From Lineus longissimus (Eukaryota > Nemertea > Pilidiophora > Heteronemertea > Lineidae): DNA of 64,000 nt. The translations under genes were made by a program, and so were the position numbers. A model generated the notes under the pieces. It ran no database searches. It was given only the letters and a program-made list of their open reading frames with translations, and had not been told where the DNA came from. The stretch spans positions 6,946,001 to 7,010,000 of the forward strand of contig NC_088320.1 of assembly GCF_910592395.1 (NCBI RefSeq), read 5' to 3'. Shown in pieces: positions 48,688 through 58,584 of this stretch (position 1 is the stretch's first letter; each line of letters begins with the position of its first letter).

Positions 48688-48851
48688 GAGATGTGTGTGA
48701 AGATAATTCGGACTGCTCTATCGCTGATGGCCTCTGCTGCCAGTATGTCCAAGTCTTCAGAAGGAAGCCCAAGAAAATGTGCCACCAAATCTCGGGTCTG
48801 AACAAGTGTATCAAAAGCACCAGCTTCGGGAACAACATCATCAAGAAGTAG
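48688..48851 (+). CDS. ITG-like/prohormone-3-like precursor, terminal exon D
   Basis: The acceptor is TATTTTTTCAG at 48687. The frame continues from the preceding phase-1 exon as GDVCEDNSDCSIADGLCCQY and runs to TAG at 48849-48851. The C-x5-C-x6-CC spacing, followed by a basic stretch (FRRKPKKMC), a final cysteine in LNKCI and a short tail, matches the C-terminal block I remember from arthropod ITG-like/prohormone-3 proteins (a C..S.CD..RGLCCQ.....RK.C pattern). This block is the main reason for the family call; dickkopf or colipase-like secreted proteins are the alternative. All four exons join in frame to give 160 residues from the first seen cysteine. AATAAA at about 49332 could be the poly(A) site. 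Confidence 0.8.
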
Positions 48852-50496
48852 ACACATCATATAGACAGAATATAATTAAATACCTTCTTTGAATGTCTGA
48901 CATGTCTAACCTCAATTCATTGGAAAAGTTGATTGGAGAAAGATAGTTATACATTTATTTGGGAGAAAAAATATACGAATGATTAACTCATCGAGAGAAA
49001 GTCCGCTGCCATCTTGACACCATAGGTTCTTGAATCTGATTGGCCGAACTATCATCGCGTGACTAAAGGACACGTGACAGAATTCGGAATGTACACGGTC
49101 TTGATATATCGAGCTGTTCATCTACACAGCGAAATAGTGTACGGGCATAACAATAAGAAGTATCCTTTGGCGGCGATCTACAACAGATCGAATATCAAAA
49201 ATTTATCATTTTCTCAAATTACCTCTTCCAATATCATTAGGGTCCCGTTTGGAATTGACGCTACCTTTTTTCCGCAGGTTGGTGAATTTCAATGCAATAT
49301 CTTCAACGACGCAGATACTGCAAAAGACAAATAAACGTACCCTCGTTACAATAGTTTAAGCTCATTTATCGGATGTACATGTAGCACTAAGCTATTTCAG
49401 AATTTTATTCGCAACGTTAGATAAGAGTTATAAACACTAGCTGGTCATAATTTGAGAGTAAAAGATGATCTGAGATCGGGGACCTCAGTCAGGCGATTTT
49501 GCCTTCGTTTTTAAGATAAAGAATGGTTTCAAGACTGAAGTATGCATCAAGTGAAATTATGAAATAGTTTAGTCTAATGTATGATCGTGGATCGTTGGAG
49601 ACCTAATACATATCTAATCCTTTTATTGTAACCTCACTGTACACAATCCCTATATTTTCCGGTTCTTTGAAGTAGACTTACATGTATGTTTACATATACA
49701 ATTTAATCGCATATCTCGCTTTTGCGAGAATCTATAAGGCGGTTTTAATTTCATCCGTACAATGTTACAATCGGATTAGGTCTCCCACCTTACCAACGAC
49801 GCCATTCGCAGTGGAAAGGTCTATGTACTTTTGATGTAACATCTTCTTTAAAGATGTCCCCGATTCTACTTACAATTTATCGTACATGTAGTTCGAAAGC
49901 CGATTTGCGAGTGAGGCTCGTTCAATATAAATTCCGCAGGGATTGACCATATCACCGACTCCCACGTCTTCTACTTCTTCGTCGTTGGTGAGAGTGGCTG
50001 AACCTTTTAATCAGGCCCATTAAACAAAAGAAAAATCATTTACAACCTGAATGAACTAATATCATTATATATATATAAGCGATATTTTTTATCTTCGTCT
50101 TCTTGACCATACATAGACAAAGGATGTTGGTGCCGACAAAATGAAACAATCAATAAGTCAAAAACAGTGCGATAATAAACCGTCAAACATAACCTTCCTA
50201 TCAACTAACATACTCTTGAGAAATATCAGCCCTATTAATTTGGGTATGTTGTGTCTATATCAATGTGTATCATGTGAATGTGATTTATTCACGGTCATTT
50301 TTGTTTTAATGTTAACCTATGAGTGAATTAAAGAAGACTACTTTGAGAATATGCGCTTTGCTTTATTTATTACGAAAAACAAGGACCTGCAGGTATACAT
50401 GTAAGTAGACCCCAAACGATCCACTTTACGGCTTCATACACCTTCACACAGGTTAGAAATCCCGAATATAAGATCTACATTCAATTTCCTCTACAG
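48852..50496. other. 3' flank of the cysteine-rich gene, no further gene
   Basis: This stretch holds the likely 3' UTR (AATAAA at about 49332) and then AT-rich sequence with a (TA)n run near 50066. Frames of 60-90 codons occur but lack support. Confidence 0.4.
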
Positions 50497-50696
50497 TAGG
50501 GCCGTTTAGACGACAGGCGAAAAGACCGCATTCGGATCGAATCTGGATGAATCCGGATTAAAACCACCCAAGGCGATGGTACCTTTTTAGTCCGGATGCA
50601 ACCACATTGATCCGGATCTTTTTGCGTTTACACGACGAAAAATTAATCCGGACTCGGGACGCATCCGGATTTTTTCGCGTCGTCTAAACGGCCCTA
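50497..50696. mobile_element. 200-bp MITE, TAGGGCCGTTTAGACGAC ends
   Basis: The first 18 bp (TAGGGCCGTTTAGACGAC) are repeated as an exact inverse at the other end. Taking TA as the target duplication leaves ends starting GGGCCGTTTAGAC. The interior contains several TCCGGAT words in both orientations, so most of the element can fold on itself. No protein is encoded. The TA duplication points to a Tc1/mariner-like or related transposase in trans, but the family is not certain. Confidence 0.9.
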
Positions 50697-51570
50697 GTGT
50701 CTTGCGCATGCACAAATTCTACAAGATAATACATGTAGTAAGATGATGTCAACGAAGGATAAGAATCTTGTAACGACTGTATGTACATGTACGTGTATAT
50801 ACACAACTGACTATTAACAGCTGATTAGAAATTGTCTCAGATATTCATCAGTGGCAACTGGAGTACGGCAACAGCGAAACTAAAAACCCTATGGCGATGA
50901 TATGTCGTCTTGGCAGAGTTCGGGTAGTCGAGGCTTCACTCCTCCATCCTGTGCTTGCCAATGAAAAGACGTAATATATCATGACGTCCAATACTTCTCT
51001 CTAAATATAGTCACAAAGATAAATAATGGATGACCAGCATGAACGTGTCGTGACCTACTACAAGACGACGTCCAACGTACCTTTGATCGTTTGACCTAAT
51101 ATACGGTTTTGCGATAGAGGTCACGGTCACCTGTCTGATGCTATTCGTGGAATACGGACGCTAAAAGAGGGCGTGGCCTATCCATACATTACAAAACATT
51201 GCGTAAATGCAAGCACTCCTTGCCCAACTGGTGAACAGTATATGAAAAGACGTGGAGACCACGGTGTGAACTCAATGAAAACGCCACCCAAAACAACCCC
51301 GTCCTACTGAATCATTCTAGACCGCAGATAGACTCCACGATGCGGACTGACCACTGTTTTCAGGAGACATTGGATCACGATGCCAAGACTTTCAAGCGAT
51401 ATAGATGATTCTACATTTCTGTTAAGGCTTGCTTTCTACTAATCTGTACTCGTGTATGTGATATAGGACGGCTACTTTAAATCTAGATGCGCAGTTTAAA
51501 GGGCTCACATACACTATTGAGGTTAGAATATCACGATGTCAAGTACACCTACCTAGTCAGATTGTTCTAT

Positions 51571-51646
51571 CCTCGATATGCCTATACATTGAAGACATGT
51601 TGCAAGTACCCTCCGTATGCCTGTACATTGAAGACATCTTGCAAAG
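51571..51646. repeat. 39-bp tandem duplication
   Basis: Two adjacent copies start at 51571 (CCTCGATATGCCTATACATT) and 51610 (CCTCCGTATGCCTGTACATT), both continuing GAAGACAT(G/C)TTGCAA. A few substitutions separate them. They are non-coding. Confidence 0.85.
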
Positions 51647-51808
51647 AAACCTTCTGACTTGAATCTGCATCTTTAAAAGACCCTGGTAAGTAAGTATACA
51701 CATTGTACAATGCTCAAATAATACGCGTCGAATATCATGTTCAGCATATCGGATTTGGACAAGGCATCTTTGAATAAAAGGGAAGTTGAGATCAGTGACT
51801 TATCACGT

Positions 51809-51892
51809 ATCCTTATGCGTATACGGATGGAACTGTACACATAATTCGTCCGCTTTCTGCGCAGTCTTATCCGTATACGTACGTTTAAGGAT
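51809..51892. repeat. short inverted repeat, possible mini-MITE
   Basis: ATCCTTATGCGTATACGGAT at the left and its gapped inverse (ATCCGTATACGTACG then TTTAAGGAT) at the right bound 84 bp. It may be the remnant of a small palindromic element. Confidence 0.5.
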
Positions 51893-52373
51893 TCGTGAAA
51901 AGTTGCTGTTCTTAAACTCCCGAATGTGTTTCTGGAACGCGCACACTTAGACCTCTACTTAGACGAGCCGAGTATAGGCATTTTTAAATTACAGAGCGAG
52001 TGGAAGATAACTGTTCTTTATCGGCCTTTAAACGACAACCATATACATGTATAGACAGTTTTGTCTTTTTGACACAATTACGTTCCTACTTCGGGCTGAA
52101 TCGATGGGTCAATCGACAGGTATACATATCGAGTCAAAATAAACGTGAGTATGTCTGTGCAAGGTATCGACGACGACTGTTATTTTCAAACTAGACTGAA
52201 AAATCGACGACCAACTCTGTAATGTTCCTGCGTATAAACTCGCGATAGGTGGCGAGAGTGTGAAGCCGCTATTTGCCAGTCACAGGCAACTTTCTGAAAT
52301 GTACTGCAAGATAGTGGTTGAGCTACTCTAGGGTTGTTATATCCTTTCTTTTCGTAAAACGCTTCAGGTCATC

Positions 52374-53006
52374 ATGTATAATGGATATCGCAGCGTGTCA
52401 AAGGAACAGGAGACACCACCCATAGGTAATTCCATCAACGACGAATCACAGCATCTTTTGGAGAGCGGGGAATCCAGCGCAATCAGAGAGCTGAGAGACT
52501 TTTCGGTCGACGAACAGAAAACGCGTATTCCACGAGAACTGCTTCCACGAAATCATCACGATGGAAGTACCGTGTCAAGCAGCGGTACGTCACCATTGCA
52601 GTATGGAACAATCTCCGTCCACGGGGTACTGTCCAAGTACAACCCTGCAGTCGCCGAGTGGCTCCGGATGGAAAACAGTTTACGCTGGGCTACCATCGTG
52701 ATTGTGCCATCTGCGACCTTCATCTTGCTCATGGGGCTAGCGTCACTTTATTTCCGGTCATACATGTACTACATCTGCACCAGCATTTGGTGCGGGGCCA
52801 CAGTGGTGCTATTTCAACTCGTTGTTGCAAGGATGCGGAAAAAGTTGAATGGATTAAGCTGGCCGATCGCAGCGACTTGTATCAGCCAGACTTTCTGCGT
52901 AGGGTATCTTGTTTTCAGTTCATATGCTTTTGACCATGACTTAACCAGTTTGCAGGATTGTACCGAGCGTTTGAATGCCATGGCAAGACTTATGGCAGTA
53001 ATTTAA
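52374..53006 (+). CDS. multi-span membrane protein, reading frame broken near its 3' end
   Basis: The ATG at 52374 opens 210 codons without introns. Residues 1-100 are hydrophilic, rich in S, E and R, and probably cytosolic. Membrane segments are predicted at about 105-127 (WATIVIVPSATFILLMGLAS), 131-152 and 162-186 (WPIAATCISQTFCVGYLVF). The frame then stops at 53004-53006, but the -1 frame is open from 52943 to 53134 and encodes an obvious fourth membrane segment (MVAGTGILLTIIIFVCLVLQ) with a basic tail. The natural product is therefore probably a four-span protein of about 250 residues, with a one-base change between about 52943 and 52993. A CTTCAG acceptor-like site just before the ATG suggests an upstream non-coding exon. 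AATAAA lies at 53743. I do not recognise the family; the layout resembles MS4A/TMEM-type tetraspans. Confidence 0.7.
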   Translation: MYNGYRSVSKEQETPPIGNSINDESQHLLESGESSAIRELRDFSVDEQKTRIPRELLPRNHHDGSTVSSSGTSPLQYGTISVHGVLSKYNPAVAEWLRMENSLRWATIVIVPSATFILLMGLASLYFRSYMYYICTSIWCGATVVLFQLVVARMRKKLNGLSWPIAATCISQTFCVGYLVFSSYAFDHDLTSLQDCTERLNAMARLMAVI

Positions 53007-53134
53007 TGTGTGTGATGGTGGCAGGCACCGGGATCTTGCTCACCATTATTATATTCGTATGCCTGGTGTTACAGACCAGCATATTATGCAACAAGAGGTC
53101 CATTAATTTGAAACGTAGCAATAGCAGGCTATGA
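52943..53134 (+). pseudogene. out-of-frame fourth membrane segment of the same gene
   Basis: This is read one base back from the frame of the upstream coding region. It encodes a loop with one cysteine, a strongly hydrophobic stretch of about 22 residues, then CNKRSINLKRSNSRL and a TGA at 53132-53134. A transmembrane helix followed by a basic cytosolic tail is what a four-span protein should have here. No intron with usable GT/AG sites joins the two frames. The break is a real indel, a sequencing or assembly error, or the mark of a pseudogene. Confidence 0.55.
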
Positions 53135-55583
53135 TTGATCTATCAGTTGGTCCATATTTTTGTGTTGGATTTGAAAGACAGTTTGAGGCGAGAACGTGGA
53201 TAGAAATGATGTTGTGTTGTGAGTTATTGGTCACTTGCCAGTGTATCGAGTGGAGAGAAGCCTCGTTATACGTATCTTTTGGTTAATGTTGTTCTGAAAA
53301 TGTTATGGTGTTTGTTTGTTGGTAAAGTATGTTTCGAAGATAATGATGTAACCTGGTTTTGAGTTTATTCTGCTATGAAACTCCATAAAGAGGTTGGCAC
53401 ATGGAAAACACAGACAAAACTAAACAATCGATGAATATGTGATGAAATCGATAGCCCTGCGTACGTCCACGGGGCTGCATATAGGTCTCGCCACCCCGTC
53501 AGAACATTTTAAACGTCAAGATCATGGTCCATCGCTATAAGGATCATGACACAGCTTATGATGATGATGATGATGAGGAGGAGGAGGAGTAGGAGGATAT
53601 TTCAACTCGATTAGAGATATTTAAAACCTTGAGTTATGACCTTTCAGTTGGGAAACATAGATGGCGTTGTATATGAAACAAATTGTTACATTACATAATA
53701 TATAGTTGTCTGAACTAAATGTAACGTGCATTGTTAATTTAAAATAAAAAATGGTCATACTTGCTTCTTCAGCAAGACTACGAGTCAAAACTATGTAAAA
53801 CCACAATTGTTTTTAAATGTGTTCATGGGTTCGGACCAAGAATGAGTAAGTGCTGTTCTTAAAGATGGCAATACCATCAATGGCTTTTCATACTTACAGA
53901 GACTCGCAATCGATAATGTGACTTCGGCGGAGTTTTTGCTCCACAGTCCAACTAACAGCCAATGGCTGTGGGGAAAAGCCTATCCTCTTGCCAACAAGGA
54001 CGCCAAAGATCAGACAGTGTTTGTCTGATGGGAAGATGGTCGAAGAAAATGACATCATGGGTTCCTCTCCAACTTGCGTTTATGCATCAACTTATGAAAG
54101 TTCGAAGATGTTAATGCCGGGTCACGATCTTGATACAGTTCCTCGGGAGGAGGGGTCCACGGAGTGTGTTAGTTTTCTTTGCTTTATAACAATTTTACGA
54201 GCTCCCTTGAGGCATTTGTTAGTATTAGCATGAACACTAATCAGTCATTGGACAATACGAAAAGACTATTTATCAAGAGTGACTTGATTTACTTTGACGA
54301 CGGTCGTGCAAATTGCAGCATATAACACCCCCGCGGTCTAATAAGGTTTCATTTGGTAGAGTCTCCAAATTATCTCCAAATTATGGGTTTTTTTGTATTG
54401 TGATGATTGCGCAGTTTATTTTAACTTATAACAAGTCTTATTTAATATATGGTAACAAAAATATCGAAGCTAACATTCGTCAATTTTATGAATGCCCTCG
54501 TTTCAATCTTTACAGTAAAAATTCTATTAGGTCCCCAGTGGCCACTGATTGTGACAGCAAGATATGTAAAATCGCTTTCCCGTCTAAAAGTGAAGATCGT
54601 AATCGCAGCTACCGCCTACACCTCCCAAAGGAAACTCGCTCGCTATCAGTTATTATTCAAGCTATTTCTGATTACGAGAGGTCGACTGATACGGCATACA
54701 AATAGCCTAATTTGGCATGTTTCCCTTGGGACGAGTGAATGGCTTAAATCTAGTACGATTGCTGAAAATATATCACTTCTCGTGACGTGGAAGTTCTTGA
54801 AAAACCTTCATATTTTCGCGATGTTAGTGGCAGGTCCCGTTTTGGATTTGTTCTGATATTCTTCTACGTTCAATATACACAGTAAATTGCATTAAGGCCC
54901 GATGAGACGCCTGAGAGTTTGCTTCTTTCCGTCTTTGGACGGGATTTCTTCTTCAGATGGCCAATCTCACAGGCTACGTCCTTTCATCGACGATCAAAGC
55001 CCCACGGGTGCGATCCGCCAAGGCTTGAGTTCTCAGAATATCCTTTGCTATTATATTCAAGCTTATACATGTACCTTGCCGACCAGGGCTGATCGAGTGC
55101 CATCTTCCTGCTCTATTATCAGAGATGCATATTCGTTTAACTTAATGTTCAGGCCGACCTACCCTGGGCAGCAGGACTCTCCTTTTTCACAACCGTCGCA
55201 CTGATGGAAACCCCCTCGCCTCGGAAGAACGAGACTACCATGGTGTATTTTCGCCAGCAATTAGATAGAGTATTTCGATACAGGCGTTTACATGATGATA
55301 CTCGGGTTAATTGACTGCAGCTCTCCTTAATAACAATAGCGGCTTACTGCGGACCACAGACATTGATGACCAAATCCAATAATCTCTCTCTAATCAATTC
55401 GATAGGAAATATTCAATAGGGAAATCCCCTAATCAATCAATCTTGTAGACCAATTACACAGGTTCCCTACAAAAATAGGCCAATATCAACAGTAAGCAAA
55501 CATGTTCGGGGTGAGGACATGCAGTTCGAAGCGGATGCAGACACTTATAGATGGAAAGTTCGGCTACAGGTGGTTCGTTCCCC
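53135..55583. other. 3' UTR and gene-free stretch with trinucleotide repeat
   Basis: AATAAA at 53743-53748 is the likely end of the membrane-protein transcript. A (GAT)n(GAG)n trinucleotide tract lies at 53559-53597. Plus-strand frames of 100-135 codons at 54313-54705, 54449-54856 and 54902-55204 have no domain, no good start context and overlap in two frames, so I take them as chance. Confidence 0.4.
53559..53597. repeat. GAT/GAG trinucleotide microsatellite
   Basis: About six ATG/GAT units run directly into about six GAG units. It is a simple compound microsatellite, probably in the 3' UTR of the upstream gene. Confidence 0.95.
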
Positions 55584-56107
55584 TCAATGCGCCGAGCTCA
55601 ATACGACAGTTAACAAATGGGAATGAGTAAAGTACCGACTCCAACATATCGGCTTCTCACACACCTCCAACGAATATCCTTGAAAAAGGTCGAAAACGTC
55701 ATTCGAACGATCAACTAATACTTGATCCTTATGAACAGGCTCAATACGTCTCAACAAACTAACCGCAAACATTTCACCTCTTGGGTAGTTCTGTATCAAC
55801 ACGATCCAAGTTAAACTAAGTTTCCCCAAGGGCCTTGTTGAGGATGAGACCAAGACGTAAGCAACGAGAATAAATTCCGTGGGCAACATTGCAGCGCCAG
55901 CGAACCTAGACACCGAGTTCCCCAGAGACCGGACTCTGACGAACATTGGTTCTAAATCCGGCTTGGCGACTTCGTGACTGTCTGAAACTGATATGTTGCT
56001 TTCACTAGCTTTGAGGTAAGGTAGACGTTTTGGCCTCCGAATCTCCAGGGTGGTGGTGTTGGCGATGTCTAGAGATATTGACCTGGACGAGGTAAACCCA
56101 TTGACCT
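55584..56107 (-). CDS. possible exon of an unrecognised gene
   Basis: On the minus strand a good acceptor (TACTTGTTTCAG) at 56108 is followed by 174 open codons to a TGA at 55584-55586, one of the longest uninterrupted frames in the window. The first 70 residues look protein-like (VNGFTSSRSISLDIANTTTL, then RRPKRLPYLKASESN): polar, with balanced charge. A hydrophobic patch follows (AAMLPTEFILVAYVLV). The exon would start in phase 1. Several GT sites inside could serve as donors (for example GGAG/GTGTGTGAG), so the true exon may be shorter. No upstream exon was found and I recognise no family. Confidence 0.3.
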
Positions 56108-58452
56108 CTGAAACAAGTACTGGCTTTGAACCATTTTTACATCAACGCGAACAGAGATCGTGATTAAAAATATTACATTGGCTGAAGGGTTTTGACGATT
56201 TTATTAAATGAATTAAGTAACACTTTGATTTTAACATTTAACGTTTATTACAATTGCAGTTGCATAGCTAAGCAGACGAACTACAAAAAGCCCACACGGG
56301 CTGCTATACAACTAGATGACACAGCCCTGTCTGTATGATACAAAAATATATCTAATTTTCTCCAGACAAACCCCAGACAGGGCTGTTTGTACAGGAGGAA
56401 GGAGTGGCATGATGGGTATGCGAAGGGATGCTATACGTAGTAAAATATAGGTTTGAAACGAAGACACATTACGGGGTGGGGGGAGGGGTATGATTGATAA
56501 ATCAAGACACATACATGCACGTATATTAGACATACATGTATTGTGTAGTAATAATAGATGAACAGGAATTACGAAAGAACCGCTTCTGACAACAACTATC
56601 TGATCTACAAATTTAGGGCGCCTGACTCTATCGTCACGACAGAGACAGTGAAGAATGGAGCGAGTTGATGTTGCATGATAGTTGTAATGTCGGCGACTTA
56701 TGATGCTCAAGCTATCTACCTTCACAAAAGCGTGCTGACTCAAAGCCATTTCAAACACATGTAGGAAACAATTATTTGGGCACAAACAATGAGCGGCGAC
56801 ATCGAAGCAGTTATCGTCGTCAGGGCGTGGCTGCGCATGCCTATACGTGAAACAACCTCTGTAAGTGTCGTCGCCCTTCCTTCGCGAGCAACGCTCATTG
56901 GATGCCCGAAAGTGATGAAGAGGAAAGCTAGAATCACGTGTAACCTTGCAAATTCAGACAATTGACACTCTGCATTCCAATGGTAGAGTGAACCATTTGA
57001 AGCCAAGGCACGGCAAAATCGTATGATCTCATGTACTCTTCATCCGGTGCCAAGAAGTAAAACTCGAATGGTCAAGTGATTTTCATCCTGTGTTGTACTT
57101 GTAATTCGCCGCTGGCACTGAATGACCGAACGTGCAATTTGATGGTACATTTACAAGCCTCTCTAATAACTTATTCCTCATCCCAATTGAATAAATTTCA
57201 TGGTTAGTTATTCCAGCTCTTACATTGTCCATCAAAATTGAACGATTTTACAACATACAGTTTATTTTTTTGTATTAGGTATTGCAGTATATATTTACCG
57301 GGGGGGAAATCCAGATCTTGAACGGCCTTGTAAAATTATACTTTTTACAGGATATACTCATTTCCCGTGTAGAACCATGCTCTTCCTTGAAGAAAACTCC
57401 GCGGGGAACAAAACATTGACGCCATGACTCGCGAATCTTACGGAATCGTAAGACGAAATTCTCGGGATACAGCAGTTCCCGTTAAGGCTTGGCCAATTTC
57501 ACCGACTGGCCAACTTCAGCCAATGCTATGCAATTTGCTGGTATACATATTGCTGTTAGTATTACCCAATCAGGTATTGTTATAATAGTCAATTTATTTG
57601 TTTGGATATAAATATTCAACATATATTATTGCTTGAATATTTACACACCTAAATATCGCCGGTACGTTTTTGAAAATACGAACCTATATCCCCTTGAAAT
57701 GTTTTAAAACCTCAATGCCTTCATTTTCCGAAACTGAAAAGTACTACCTTTTTCCTACCCTAATACCAAGCATGGACTAATGTATACTTGCTAACACGTA
57801 GAAGAAAATTCATTCAATATTTTGAACATAAGTGACGCCATGCGACATGAAAAAACGTGAGATCAGGCAATGGAGAGATTAAGATAACTTTTCGTTAAGA
57901 TTAACGTTAACACTGGTGCTTACGTTACCTGGAATGTTTCTTGACCTCTCTAATAAGACGACCCATCGTCGAAAAGGCAGCGCGAAAACTATCAGTTTTT
58001 TTTTCAATCAAAAAGTTTTAGTGATACCTCACGGCGGATATTAAAACGGCACAGAAAGTACAACAATATAAAAATTAATAACACTCATCAGAATAAAGAT
58101 TGTCGTGTAATGATTGTCTCCTTGTTTATAGTGAAATCACTGTGTAACTCTATCAGTTAGAAATATTTGAACTCAGTTGATACTCCAGGGCGATTTTTAC
58201 GATGTGATCAGCTACATTGTACACCCGCCTATACATGCGATCGAATATTTACATGCATCTTCTAAAAATACAGTAAATCGCAAACATTTTTGCAACTTTT
58301 TATTTTCGCAGATTTAACGAAATAAAAAATCGCGAAAATATTTTTCAAAAAAACGAAAGGAATGTTTGCAATCCGCCAAAATTAAGACTGAAGAAAGCTA
58401 TTTTTTCTGAAATGTTTGCTAATCTCAAAAATAGAAAGGCGCGAGAGCTTTG
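56108..58452. other. gene-free stretch
   Basis: A G-rich tract lies at 56473-56488. Minus-strand frames of 157 and 88 codons (56312-56785 and 56740-57006) lack domain support; the second has a hydrophobic stretch early on but no adjoining exons. AT-rich sequence with CGCGAAAATA-type words fills 58260-58400. Confidence 0.35.
56473..56488 (+). other. G-rich tract, possible G-quadruplex
   Basis: The sequence is GGGGTGGGGGGAGGGG. Splitting the middle run gives four G-runs with loops of one base or none, so a quadruplex is possible in a single strand. No gene context gives it a role. Confidence 0.5.
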
Positions 58453-58584
58453 TAGGGAGTTTTCGCAAATCCCCCGGAACGTCCACGTGAATGCCCATCC
58501 TATTGTTCGACTTCGTCATCAGGCGGTCGATCAATGAGACAGGCGTTCGCGTTGGTGTTTCGGGGAATTTGCGAAAACTCCCTA
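58453..58584. mobile_element. 132-bp MITE, TAGGGAGTTTTCGCAAAT ends
   Basis: The first 28 bp (TAGGGAGTTTTCGCAAAT, then a C-rich CCCGGAAC) reappear inverted at the other end with about 2 mismatches. TA at each border is the likely target duplication, leaving ends starting GGGAGTTTTCGC. It has no coding capacity. The TA duplication and GGG start resemble the 200-bp element at 50497, but the inner sequence differs. Confidence 0.88.

Larger units (their letters stand above)
50697..52367. other. gene-free stretch before the membrane-protein gene
   Basis: It contains the two small repeats listed separately (51571-51646 and 51809-51892). A 5' untranslated exon for the downstream gene may lie here, since that coding exon seems to start at a splice acceptor. 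No such exon could be defined. Confidence 0.35.

Noticed and set aside
54313-55204. Plus-strand frames of 100-135 codons
   Set aside because: Two overlap in different frames, none has a domain, and they lie beyond the poly(A) signal of the membrane-protein gene.
56312-57006. Minus-strand frames of 157 and 88 codons
   Set aside because: Composition is that of translated non-coding DNA, the frames overlap in two phases, and no splice partners were seen.
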